Source of the DNA: Streptomyces violascens
GTDB lineage: Bacteria; Actinomycetota; Actinomycetes; Streptomycetales; Streptomycetaceae
Direction: 5' to 3'
Assembly (NCBI RefSeq): GCF_014649955.1
Contig: NZ_BMUA01000019.1
Coordinates: 83,185-147,184 of the forward strand
Length of the DNA: 64,000 bases
Shown here: one piece after another, positions 40,032 through 48,461 of the stretch
Layout of the letters: the number at the start of each line of letters is the position of its first letter
How positions within the stretch are numbered: position 1 is the stretch's first letter
Notes under the pieces: model-generated
What the model saw: only the letters and a program-made list of their open reading frames with translations
The model's database searches: none
What the model was told of the DNA's origin: nothing
Made by a program: the position numbers and the translations under genes

Positions 40032-41196
40032 ACTCATCCGTCGCATCGAGGAGGCGACCCCGGCCGACCGTGACCGTGCCGTGGACGCGCTGCGTGCCTT
40101 CGCCATCCTCGGGGTGGTGCTCGGCCACTGGCTGGTCACCGCGCTCGTCTTCGACAGCGGCACGGTGCACGCCGCGAGCCCGCTCCAGGGCATGCCTCAA
40201 CTGGCTCCCATATCCTGGGTGTTCCAGACGCTGGCCGTGTTCTTCCTGGTGGGCGGGCAGGTCGCGACGAAGAGTTACGCGTCCGCCCGCGCCCGGGGTG
40301 CGACGTACGGCCAGTGGCTGGGAGCGCGCCTCGGCAGGCTGTTCCGGCCGGTGGCGGCGGTGCTCGTGGTGTGGCTGGTCGCGGCGGGCGGGATGCTGGC
40401 GTCGGGGGTCGGGCTCGACACGCTGCACACCTTGCTCAAGCTGGTGCTGTCCCCGTTGTGGTTCCTGCTCGTCTTCGCGGCCCTGACGGCGGCGACCCCG
40501 CTGGTGTCCCGGGTGCATCCGCTGTGGCCGCTCGCGGTCGTCCTGTACGTGGACGTGTACCGCTTCGGGAACGGCGGGGCGCAGTGGACGGGGTGGATCA
40601 ACCTGCCGGCGGGGTGGCTGGTGCCGTACTGCCTGGGGGCGCTCTGGGCCCGGCGGGGTGCGCGCACCTCGCTGCGGACGACGGGGTGGGTGCTGCTGGT
40701 CGGGGGCTCCGGGGCCACCGCGCTGCTCGTGCTGTTCGCGGGCTATCCCGCTTCGATGGTCGGGGTGCCGGGGGCCGCGATATCCAACCTGAACCCGCCG
40801 ACGCTGGCGGCCGTCACGTTCGGGCTCGCGCAGTGCGGAGCGGCGTTGCTGCTGCTCGGGCCGTTGCGCAGGGTGCTGCGGCGGCCGGCGCTGTGGGCGC
40901 TGGTGGCACTGGTGAACCTGTCCGCGATGACGATCTTCCTGTGGCACCAGACGTCGATGATGGCGGTCACGTGCCTGGGCCTGTTCGCGGGCGGGGACCT
41001 GCCCGGACTGCACACCGTGCCCGACGGCGGCACATGGGTGCTGGCCCGGCTGGCCTGGCTGCCGGTGTTCGCGCTGATGCTGACGGTGTGCTGGCTGACG
41101 TTCCGTACGTACGAACAGTCGAGGCGCGGGCGCGGGGGATCGCGAGTGGTGCGTGAAGGACGGCCCGGCCGGACGAGGGAGGCGCGGCGTGCCTAG
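40024..41196 (+). CDS. acyltransferase-3 family membrane protein
   Basis: 390 residues, about 10 membrane helices. DRAVDALRAFAILGVVLGHW carries the Arg/His pair typical of the acyltransferase-3 (OafA/NolL) fold; NLSAMTIFLWHQTSMMAVTC is the conserved late helix. Members O-acetylate or O-succinylate sugars, lipids or antibiotics using acyl donors at the membrane. GTG start inside the end of the hydrolase gene; its own end overlaps the kinase gene by 8 bp. With the hydrolase it may add and remove acyl groups on an envelope polymer (inference). Confidence 0.9.
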   Translation: MRELIRRIEEATPADRDRAVDALRAFAILGVVLGHWLVTALVFDSGTVHAASPLQGMPQLAPISWVFQTLAVFFLVGGQVATKSYASARARGATYGQWLGARLGRLFRPVAAVLVVWLVAAGGMLASGVGLDTLHTLLKLVLSPLWFLLVFAALTAATPLVSRVHPLWPLAVVLYVDVYRFGNGGAQWTGWINLPAGWLVPYCLGALWARRGARTSLRTTGWVLLVGGSGATALLVLFAGYPASMVGVPGAAISNLNPPTLAAVTFGLAQCGAALLLLGPLRRVLRRPALWALVALVNLSAMTIFLWHQTSMMAVTCLGLFAGGDLPGLHTVPDGGTWVLARLAWLPVFALMLTVCWLTFRTYEQSRRGRGGSRVVREGRPGRTREARRA

Positions 41197-42571
41197 GGTG
41201 AGCTTCGTGAAAAAGGGGGATGCCGAACACGGGCGGGGCGTGCGACGGTTGACGGTGGCCGGGCTGCGGGGGGTGCCGCGCACCCTGCGCCAGGACCTGC
41301 TGAGCGCGTCCGGGCCGCAGCCGCGGGGCGAGCAGCAGGGGTGGCTGCTTTGGCGGCCCGCGCTCGCGGTGCCGCTGCTGATGATCTCGGTGTTCCTGCT
41401 GGTGGCCGGAAGTGTCGAGTACTCCCGCCGCTTCCACCTCGGGATGACGGCCGGGGTGGTGCTCGCCGGGGTGCAGGCGGGGGCGCTGGTCGCCGCGCTG
41501 TACCGGCCGCGTACGGCCTGGTGGACGACGACGGGTGTGACGGTCGTCGCCGCACTGGGAGCCGAACCCCGGGCCGATCCGGACGCGCTCTACCCCTGGA
41601 GCACGGTCGGGATCGCGGTGACCTCCGGGGTGCTCCTGCTCGTCGCGCTCACGCACCGGCCCCGGGTGGCCGTCGAGACGCTGGTGATCAGCCTGGCGGC
41701 GGGCGTGCTCTGCTCGCTCCTGCACACCCGGCCACACAATTCGCCCAGCGCGGGGCTCGCGTTCGTGTGCTTCTCGATCGCGGTCGTGGTGGGGGCGGCG
41801 CTGCGGGGCCGGCGGGTGGCCCGTACGCAGCTCGTCGTGCAGGAGGAGATCACCGCCGAGGAGCGGGCCCGGCGCACGCTCCTTGAGGAGCGCAGCCGGA
41901 TCGCGCGCGAGCTGCACGATGTGGTGGCCCACCACATGTCGGTCATCTCCATCCAGGCGCAGGTTGCCCCACACCTTGTGGAAAACCCTTCGGAGGAGCT
42001 GAAGGAGAACCTGGCGGGGATACGGCAGAACGCCGTGGAGGCGCTGACCGAACTGCGGCGGGTGCTGGGGGTGCTGCGGTCGGAGGACCCTGTGGCGGAG
42101 GGGGCGGTACCGGGTGCGGTGGGGGCGGGCGCCCGCCATGCGCCGCAGCCGTCGCTGGAGCGGCTTGATGAGCTGGTCGCCAACGTGCGCGGCGCGGGGG
42201 TGCCGGTGACCGCCGATGTGGTGGGCACCGCGCGTGCGCTCTCGCCCGGGGTGGAACTGTCCGCCTTCCGCATCGTGCAGGAGGCGCTGAGCAATGCGAT
42301 GCGGCACGCGCCGGGGGCGGCGGTCCGGGTGGTGGTCGCGCACCATCGGGCGGAACTCGTCGTGCGGGTCACGAATACGGCGCCGGACCGCCCGGTCGCA
42401 CCGTCCCCCGGCGCCGGCCACGGGCTGCTCGGGATGCGGGAGCGTGCTGCGATGCTGGGCGGCGAACTGGCGGTGGGGGCCACGGCCGACGGCGGTTACG
42501 AAGTGACCGCCACCCTTCCGCTGAACACGCCTGTGCCGAACACGTCTCCACCGAAGGGCAACCCGTCATGA
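41189..42571 (+). CDS. NarL-type sensor histidine kinase
   Basis: 460 residues. Four to five membrane helices (about 50-190) with little outside, then a HisKA_3 box EERSRIARELHDVVAHHMSV (phospho-His in ELHD) and a compact HATPase (QEALSNAMRHA, GHGLLGMRERAAMLGG). GTG start with GGGAGG seven bases before it is clearly better than the upstream ATG. The lack of a large extracellular domain places it with intramembrane-sensing kinases, which usually read cell-envelope stress. Coupled to the response regulator by ATGA. Confidence 0.93.
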   Translation: MPRVSFVKKGDAEHGRGVRRLTVAGLRGVPRTLRQDLLSASGPQPRGEQQGWLLWRPALAVPLLMISVFLLVAGSVEYSRRFHLGMTAGVVLAGVQAGALVAALYRPRTAWWTTTGVTVVAALGAEPRADPDALYPWSTVGIAVTSGVLLLVALTHRPRVAVETLVISLAAGVLCSLLHTRPHNSPSAGLAFVCFSIAVVVGAALRGRRVARTQLVVQEEITAEERARRTLLEERSRIARELHDVVAHHMSVISIQAQVAPHLVENPSEELKENLAGIRQNAVEALTELRRVLGVLRSEDPVAEGAVPGAVGAGARHAPQPSLERLDELVANVRGAGVPVTADVVGTARALSPGVELSAFRIVQEALSNAMRHAPGAAVRVVVAHHRAELVVRVTNTAPDRPVAPSPGAGHGLLGMRERAAMLGGELAVGATADGGYEVTATLPLNTPVPNTSPPKGNPS

Positions 42572-43233
42572 TCCGCGTCCTGATAGCCGACGATCAGATG
42601 ATGGTGCGTCAGGGATTTACGGTGCTGCTCAACGCGGAGCCGGACATCGAGGTGGTGGGGCAGGCCGTCGACGGCCTGGATGCCGTGGCCCGTACCGCCG
42701 AACTCGCCCCCGACGTCGTCCTGATGGACATCCGGATGCCGGAACTGGACGGCATCGAGGCCACCCGTCGCATCACGGGGGCGGCCGGTTCGCAGGTGAA
42801 GGTGCTCGTTCTCACCACCTTCGACCTCGATGAGTACGTCTACGAGGCGCTGCGCGCGGGGGCGTCCGGGTTTCTGCTGAAGGACGCCTCCGCCGATGAA
42901 CTCGCCAACGCGGTGCGGGTGGTGGCGTCCGGGGATGCCCTGCTCGCCCCGAACCTCACCAAGCGCCTGATCGTCGAGTTCTCGCGGCTGACGGAGGCGC
43001 CGCGGGCTCCGCTGAAGGGGCAGGTGGATGCGTTGACGGAGCGCGAGACGGAGGTGCTGTCCCTGATCGCGCAGGGGCTGTCGAACGCTGAGATCGCGTC
43101 CGGCCTGGTGCTGGCCGAGCAGACCGTGAAGACCCACGTGAGCCGCATCCTGGTCAAGCTGGGCCTGCGCGACCGCACCCAGGCGGCGGTGTTCGCGTAC
43201 GAGTGCGGCCTGGTGAGGCCGGCCGGGTACTGA
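42568..43233 (+). CDS. NarL/LuxR-type response regulator
   Basis: 221 residues. Receiver with D8/D9 (LIADDQ), phospho-acceptor D54 (VVLMDIRMPELDG) and Lys in GFLLKDAS, then a LuxR HTH (LTERETEVLSLIAQGLSNAE, EQTVKTHVSRILVKLGL). The ATG lies in the last codons of the kinase (ATGA), so they form a coupled two-component pair. The downstream LiaF-like gene suggests an envelope-stress circuit. Confidence 0.95.
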   Translation: MIRVLIADDQMMVRQGFTVLLNAEPDIEVVGQAVDGLDAVARTAELAPDVVLMDIRMPELDGIEATRRITGAAGSQVKVLVLTTFDLDEYVYEALRAGASGFLLKDASADELANAVRVVASGDALLAPNLTKRLIVEFSRLTEAPRAPLKGQVDALTERETEVLSLIAQGLSNAEIASGLVLAEQTVKTHVSRILVKLGLRDRTQAAVFAYECGLVRPAGY

Positions 43234-43356
43234 CCCGGGGGCGTGGGACCGCGTCCCAGGCCCCCCGCGTCATCCCCGCATCATGACGTTTGTCATCCGG
43301 AGCCGGTGCCCGCGGACACTGATGGCGCGGCAGGGCGCGGACGTAATTTTGGGGAC

Positions 43357-43785
43357 ATGGAGATCACGAAGAACACCGCGTCCCCGGCCCGCCGCACCGA
43401 GTGGAGCCTGTCCCTGCTCGGCGGCCTCAAGCACCGCGGCGCCTTCCGGGCGCACGAGCGCACCGTGCACATCGCGGCCGTCGGCGGGGCCAAGCTCGAC
43501 CACACCGACGCGACGCTCCCGGCCGGTTCGACCCGCCTCGTGAAGGCGGCCCTGGTCGGCGGCGCGGAGCTGGCCTACCCCGAGGGCGCCTGTGCCGAGG
43601 TCGACGCCTTCTCGGTGTTCGGCGGCGTGGACCTCACGGTCCCGGCGGGTACGACGGTCGAGGTCAGCGGGTTCTCCCTGCTCGGCGGACGCAGCCGCAG
43701 CCTGGCGGGCGAGCCCGGTGGCGCGGTGGTCAAGGTGCGCGCGTACTCGCTGGTCGGCGGCGTCAAGGTACGCCAGGGCCAGTAG
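43357..43785 (+). CDS. LiaF C-terminal-like (DUF1707/cell-wall antibiotic response) protein
   Basis: 142 residues of beta-repeat character: SLLGGLKHRGAFRAHERTVH, IAAVGGAKLDHTDATLPAG, ALVGGAELAYPEGACAEVDA, VFGGVDLTVPAGTTVEVSGF, SLLGGRSRS and SLVGGVKVRQG. The regular x-x-GG spacing is that of the LiaF C-terminal domain, which in Firmicutes restrains a LiaS-type kinase. Here it follows a two-component pair by 123 bp, so it may modulate or report on that system. No membrane helix or signal peptide; cytoplasmic. ATG preceded by TTTTGGGG. Confidence 0.8.
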   Translation: MEITKNTASPARRTEWSLSLLGGLKHRGAFRAHERTVHIAAVGGAKLDHTDATLPAGSTRLVKAALVGGAELAYPEGACAEVDAFSVFGGVDLTVPAGTTVEVSGFSLLGGRSRSLAGEPGGAVVKVRAYSLVGGVKVRQGQ

Positions 43786-43817
43786 CGACGGCCCCCTCCT
43801 TCGGGGAGGGCCGTCGC
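43785..43817. terminator. bidirectional UUCG-loop terminator
   Basis: GCGACGGCCC / GGGCCGTCGC outer stem (43785-43794, 43808-43817) with an inner CTCC/GGGG-type extension and a TTCG tetraloop, between the LiaF-like and mgtA 3' ends. Confidence 0.8.
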
Positions 43818-43843
43818 AGCAGCGCGCTCGGATCCACCCCTGC

Positions 43844-46585
43844 CTACAACCAGCCGTACCGCCGCGCGTACCACACCTTGATCACTTGGGTGAGCGTGCA
43901 GTAGGCAAGCAGCACCCCCACCAGCCACGGGAAGTACGACATCGGCACCGGCACGAAGCCCAGCGTCGCGGCCAGTGGCGAGAAGGGGAGGTACAGGCCC
44001 GTCGCCACCGCCAGGATCGTCATCACCATCACCGGCCACGTCGCCCGGGACTGGATGAAGGGGATCTTGCGCGTACGGATCATGTGGACGATCAGGGTCT
44101 GCGACAGCAGGCCCTCGATGAACCAACCCGACTGGAACAGCGCCTGGTTGGATTCCGAGTTCGCGCCGAAGACGTTCCACATGATCACGAACATCGCGAT
44201 GTCGAAGATCGAGCTGATGGGCCCGATCGTCACCATGTAGCGCCCGATCCCCTTCGCGTCCCAGTTGCGCGGCTTGCGCAGGTACTCCTCGTCCATGCGG
44301 TCCCACGGCGTGGCCAGCTGGGCGATGTCGTACACCAGGTTCTGTACGAGCAGCATGATCGCCAGCATCGGCTGGAACGGGATGAACGCCGATGCGACAA
44401 GCACCGAGAAGACGTTGCCGAAGTTCGAGGACGCCGTCATCTTGACGTACTTGATCGTGTTGCCGAAGGTCGTGCGGCCCTGCACCACGCCCTGTTCGAG
44501 AACCGTCAGGTCCTTCTCGAGAAGGACGATGTCCGCCGACTCCTTGGCGATGTCCACCGCCGTGTCGACGGAGATGCCGACGTCCGCGTCCCGCAGTGCC
44601 GCCGCGTCGTTGATGCCGTCCCCGAGGAAGCCCACCGTGCGCCCCTCGGCCTGCAGAGCCCGTACGATACGGGCCTTCTGCACCGGGTTGGTCTTCGCGA
44701 ACACCGTTGTCGCGGAGGCGAGTTGGCGCAGCCCGGTCTCGTTGAGGGCGTCCAGCTCCGGGCCCGTCACGACCGTACCCACCTCGATGCCCACGTCCGC
44801 GCAGACCCGCGCCGCGACCAGCTCGTTGTCGCCGGTGATCACCTTCACCGCGATGCCGTTGTCCGCGAGGCCGCGCAGCGCGGCGGCCGCGTCCGCCTTC
44901 GGCGGGTCGAGGAAGGCGAGGAAGCCGACCAGGGTCAGGCCGGACTCGTCCGCGACGGTGTAGGTGTCGCGCGGGGTCGGCATCGTACGGGTGGCGACGG
45001 CCAGGACCCGCAGTCCCTGGCGGTTGTTGTCCTCGGCGGTACGGGTGACGTGCCAACGCAGCTGTTCGGTGAGCTCGACCTCCTCGCCCCGGTCCCTCAT
45101 GTGCGTACAGAGGCCGAGGACCTCCTCCACCGCGCCCTTGGTGATCAGGACGTGCTCTGCCCGGCCCGCCTTGCCCAGCAGGCCGTTGCGACGGAGAACG
45201 ACGGACATCCGGCGCCGGGCGAAGTCGAAGGGGATCTCGTCGACCATCGAGAACCGTGCGTCGACGACAACCTCCTCGGCCTCGTCGACGCGGTCGATGA
45301 CCGCCCGGTCCATGAGGTTGCGCAGGCCGGTCTGGAAGTGGGCGTTCAAGTACCCGTACTCCAGGACCTCGTTGTCCTCCCTGCCGTGCACGTCGAGGTA
45401 GCGGTCCAGGACGATGCGGTCCTCGGTGAGCGTGCCCGTCTTGTCGGTGCACAGGACGTCCATCGCGCCCAGGTTCTGGATCGCGTTGAGCCGCTTGACG
45501 ACGACCTTCTTCTTCGCCATCGCGACGGCGCCGCGCGCGAGGTTCGCGGAGACGACCATCGGCAGCATCTCGGGCGTGAGCCCGACCGCGACGGCGACGG
45601 CGAACAGGAACGCCTCGTCCCAGTCGCCCTTCGTGATCCCGTTGATCGCGAACACGACGGGGACCATCACCAGCATGAAGCGGATCAGCAGGAAGCTGAC
45701 CCTGCGCACCCCGTTGTCGAAGTTGGTCTGCGGACGCTCCCCGACGAGTGAGCCCGCCATCGAACCGAAGTAGGTGTCCGCTCCGGTGGCGACCACCACT
45801 CCCGTAGCGGTACCGGACGTTACGGACGTACCCATCAGGCAGAGGTTGTCCGCGTCGACGGGGTCGGCCGACGGGGAGCTGTTGTCCTCCCCGCTCCTCG
45901 CATCGGCCTTGGCGACCGGCAGCGACTCGCCCGACAGGGCCGCCTGACTGACCATCAGGTCCTTGGCGGTGACGAGCCGCAGGTCCGCCGGGATCAGGTC
46001 GCCCGCCCCCAGCTTGACCATGTCGCCCGGGACCACCTGGTCCATCGGGATCTCGACGGTGGTCGTCATCGCCCCGCGACCGGCCCGGCGCTGGACGGCT
46101 GTGGTCGTGGTGACCAGCTTCTTCAGCGCGTCGGCGGCCCGCCCGGAGCGGAACTCCTGCCAGAAGCGCAGCAGTCCGCTGACGGCGACCATCACGGACA
46201 GGATGACGACGCCGGGGTCGGCCGGGTCCTGCCAGTACATGACGGCGGCGAGGAAGACGAGTACGGCGATGAACGGGTTCGCGTACGCCCTGGCCAGCTG
46301 TGCGTACCAGCGCGGGGCACGCTCCTGGGCGACCACGTTGAGGCCGTGCCGCTCCTGGCGGTCGAGCACCTCGGCCTGGCAGAGCCCTTCGCGGCCGATA
46401 CCGTAGTCCTTGAGTACGTGGGCGGTGGGCTGCGCGGCGATGGCGCCGAGCCGCTCGCCGACGACGCGGGTACGGGCCTCCAGCTCGGCGGCCCGCCGCT
46501 CCCGCCGCCCACGCCGGCCCGGCGGTGCGAGCTTCTCGGGGGTGGGGGTGGGGGTAGGGGTAGGGGTAGGGGTGAGCATGGTCAT
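43844..46585 (-). CDS. mgtA: magnesium-translocating P-type ATPase
   Basis: 913 residues. P3B-type ATPase: actuator loop LSGESLPVAK, phosphorylation site D381 in CTDKTGTLTEDR, nucleotide-domain KGAVEEVL, hinge GDGINDAAALRDADVGI, and a conserved PEMLPMVV in the M4 region. Length and motifs fit MgtA/MgtB. Imports Mg2+ (and possibly Ni2+) at the plasma membrane. The start has a perfect AGGAGG seven bases upstream. Residues 5-16 are a (Thr-Pro)6 run encoded by hexanucleotide repeats that give a strong G-quadruplex motif on the other strand. The 495-bp upstream gap holds an AT-rich palindrome. Confidence 0.97.
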   Translation of the reverse strand: MTMLTPTPTPTPTPTPEKLAPPGRRGRRERRAAELEARTRVVGERLGAIAAQPTAHVLKDYGIGREGLCQAEVLDRQERHGLNVVAQERAPRWYAQLARAYANPFIAVLVFLAAVMYWQDPADPGVVILSVMVAVSGLLRFWQEFRSGRAADALKKLVTTTTAVQRRAGRGAMTTTVEIPMDQVVPGDMVKLGAGDLIPADLRLVTAKDLMVSQAALSGESLPVAKADARSGEDNSSPSADPVDADNLCLMGTSVTSGTATGVVVATGADTYFGSMAGSLVGERPQTNFDNGVRRVSFLLIRFMLVMVPVVFAINGITKGDWDEAFLFAVAVAVGLTPEMLPMVVSANLARGAVAMAKKKVVVKRLNAIQNLGAMDVLCTDKTGTLTEDRIVLDRYLDVHGREDNEVLEYGYLNAHFQTGLRNLMDRAVIDRVDEAEEVVVDARFSMVDEIPFDFARRRMSVVLRRNGLLGKAGRAEHVLITKGAVEEVLGLCTHMRDRGEEVELTEQLRWHVTRTAEDNNRQGLRVLAVATRTMPTPRDTYTVADESGLTLVGFLAFLDPPKADAAAALRGLADNGIAVKVITGDNELVAARVCADVGIEVGTVVTGPELDALNETGLRQLASATTVFAKTNPVQKARIVRALQAEGRTVGFLGDGINDAAALRDADVGISVDTAVDIAKESADIVLLEKDLTVLEQGVVQGRTTFGNTIKYVKMTASSNFGNVFSVLVASAFIPFQPMLAIMLLVQNLVYDIAQLATPWDRMDEEYLRKPRNWDAKGIGRYMVTIGPISSIFDIAMFVIMWNVFGANSESNQALFQSGWFIEGLLSQTLIVHMIRTRKIPFIQSRATWPVMVMTILAVATGLYLPFSPLAATLGFVPVPMSYFPWLVGVLLAYCTLTQVIKVWYARRYGWL
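46538..46572 (+). repeat. hexanucleotide microsatellite and G-quadruplex motif within mgtA
   Basis: Six G-runs of 4-5 bases spaced by 1-2 bases (GGGGGTGGGGGTGGGGG then TAGGGG three times) on the + strand, the template strand of mgtA codons 4-16. Gains or losses of six bases would add or remove whole Thr-Pro pairs without a frameshift. Confidence 0.8.
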
Positions 46586-46838
46586 GACGAAACCTCCTGG
46601 GGTCGTCAGGGGTGGGACGGGGTGGGGTTGGGGAATGGGTGTGCGCGGCGTTCGAGCGCATGCCGAGCGGGGCGCACGCCGCGTATGCGGAGGTGCGCTC
46701 TGCTCCGGGAAAAGTGCCGGGCGGCCGGATCAGCCGACGGGCAGGGGGCGGCGAGGACTTCGGTCGGGACTCATTCCCGAACACCTCCTCGCTGCGGGCA
46801 CGGAGACGACGGCCGTGCGTGTATTTGCGTCGATACGA

Positions 46839-46851
46839 AAGTAACATACTT
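46839..46851. promoter_or_regulatory. AT-rich palindrome upstream of mgtA
   Basis: AAGTA-ACA-TACTT in an AT-rich island (about 46820-46870) 254 bp upstream of mgtA, with a second GAAAGTA at about 46863. Likely promoter/operator region. The remainder of the gap 46586-47080 shows no gene and I could not recognise an M-box or other magnesium riboswitch. Confidence 0.45.
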
Positions 46852-47080
46852 GCGTGGACGTGAAAGTAGCGCGAAGGGCCTGGTGGGAGTCAGGGCTCTG
46901 AGCCCGGCCCCGAGCTCATGCTTTCGGCGGGTCGTGCGGGCCGGGTCCCGGCCCAACGGCCGATCCGCGGAGGGCGCGCCGCCCGGCACGATCGAGGGAT
47001 GGACTTCAGCGGCCTGCTATCGCCCGCCGCCGCCCGCGCTGAACCGCGTTCTTCCTGCGTCTCCACCCGGGGGTGACCTC

Positions 47081-47692
47081 ATGCTGCCGCACGTGCTGTA
47101 TCTGATCGGTGTCGCCGCGTTCGCGGCCAGTGGTGTGCTGGCCGCGCACCGGGCGAACATGGACCCCTTCGGCGGCCTGGTCCTGGCCTTCGCCGCGTCC
47201 GTGTCCGGCGGCACCCTGCGCGACCTGATCCTCGACCGCCACCCGTTGTACTGGACGCACGACTGGGTCCTGCTGACCGTCATCGCCTGCACCGCCGGCG
47301 CCACGATGCTGTACCTGCGACGCCGGGAACTTCCGCGCCGTTCGCTGATGGTGGTGGACGCGGTGGGCCTCGCGGTGGTGACGGTGATGGGCGCCCGCGC
47401 CGCGGTGGACGCCGGGGTCACCCCGGCCGCGGTGGTGATCCTCGCCGTCCTGACCGGCGTCACGGGCGAGGTCGTGCGCGACGTCCTGTGCGGCCAGTTC
47501 CCGCCGCTGCTGCTCCGCGAGGAGGTGTACGCGACCGCCGCGCTGGCCGGCGCGGTCTGCTACCAGGTCCTGCACTGGCTGGAGGCGGGCCCGGCCCTGA
47601 CGACGGTCGCCGCCGCCGGGATCGTTCTGGCGCTGCGGCTGACGGCGGTCTTCCGGGATCTGCATCTGCCGCGGTTGCAGGGGGTGCGCTGA
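47081..47692 (+). CDS. TRIC-like (UPF0126) cation channel
   Basis: 203 residues, seven hydrophobic segments. Two internal repeats with the family signature, GLVLAFAASVSGGTLRDLIL and ILAVLTGVTGEVVRDVLCGQ. Prokaryotic TRIC/UPF0126 proteins are trimeric monovalent-cation channels or glycine-type transporters. ATG at 47081, with GGGGGTGA upstream. It is divergent from mgtA across a 495-bp gap and converges with the end of the circular-peptide operon 13 bp downstream. Confidence 0.9.
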   Translation: MLPHVLYLIGVAAFAASGVLAAHRANMDPFGGLVLAFAASVSGGTLRDLILDRHPLYWTHDWVLLTVIACTAGATMLYLRRRELPRRSLMVVDAVGLAVVTVMGARAAVDAGVTPAAVVILAVLTGVTGEVVRDVLCGQFPPLLLREEVYATAALAGAVCYQVLHWLEAGPALTTVAAAGIVLALRLTAVFRDLHLPRLQGVR

Positions 47693-47705
47693 TTCCGGTG
47701 GTGGC

Positions 47706-48461
47706 TCAGACCTCGCGCCGCGAGAACAGCGCGTACGCCACGAACGCGGCCACCAGCGTCCACAGCAGCAGGACCGCGCCGCCACCCGCGGGTGTCAGGT
47801 CGCCGGGTTCCTGATGGACCTGCATCAGCCGCAGCCCGGCCCGGTCCGGCAGCAGGCGGGCGAAGGCGGCGAGTCGCGACGAGGCGCCGAGCAGGCTGGA
47901 CACGAGGAACAGCAGCGGCAGCAGAATGCCGAGCGCGGCGATCGACCGCCGCACCATGAAGGTGACCGCCCCCGCGCAGCCGGAGATGAGCGCGCCGTAG
48001 AGACCGGCCCCCAGCGTCGTACGCAGCACGTCTGCGAGCGGGAGTTCGGACGGCGCCGCGCCCAGGGCCCGGGTGCCGCAGAGCAGGGCCGCGCTGCCGG
48101 TCAGCAGGCCCCAGGCGAGACCGGTGGCCGCGAGCAGGGTGAGTTTGGCCGTCAGGAACCGGGCCCGGCCGGGCACCGCGGCGAGCGAGGTGCGGATCAT
48201 GCTGGTGCCGAACTCCGACCCCACCGACAGGACGGCCAGGACCACGAGGGCGAGCTGGCCGAGCTGCATTCCGGAGTAGGAGAGCCCGATGGGGTCGAAG
48301 CCCGTACGGTCGGCCGGTGCCGCGCGCCGGAACTCGGGTCCGATCAGCAGGCAGAGCAGCAAGCCGGTCAGTACGGTCACGAGGAGCCCGGTGAGCAGCA
48401 GTGCCGGGGTGGAACGCAGCGAGCGCAGTTTGATCCACTCGGCGGCGAGCGCGTCACGCAC
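47706..48461 (-). CDS. ABC-2 type transporter permease (last gene of the peptide operon)
   Basis: 251 residues, six membrane helices, begins MRDALAAEWIKLRSLRSTPA, the standard opening of actinobacterial ABC-2 permeases in which a short basic helix precedes TM1. GTG start overlaps the end of the ATPase gene by 8 bp. Together they form a bacitracin/lantibiotic-immunity type exporter module. In this operon the module could export the peptide or protect the producer (inference). Confidence 0.9.
   Translation of the reverse strand: MRDALAAEWIKLRSLRSTPALLLTGLLVTVLTGLLLCLLIGPEFRRAAPADRTGFDPIGLSYSGMQLGQLALVVLAVLSVGSEFGTSMIRTSLAAVPGRARFLTAKLTLLAATGLAWGLLTGSAALLCGTRALGAAPSELPLADVLRTTLGAGLYGALISGCAGAVTFMVRRSIAALGILLPLLFLVSSLLGASSRLAAFARLLPDRAGLRLMQVHQEPGDLTPAGGGAVLLLWTLVAAFVAYALFSRREV

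Noticed and set aside
46586..47080. Magnesium (M-box) riboswitch upstream of mgtA
   Set aside because: No conserved M-box segments identified by eye; only an AT-rich palindrome and short repeats are visible.
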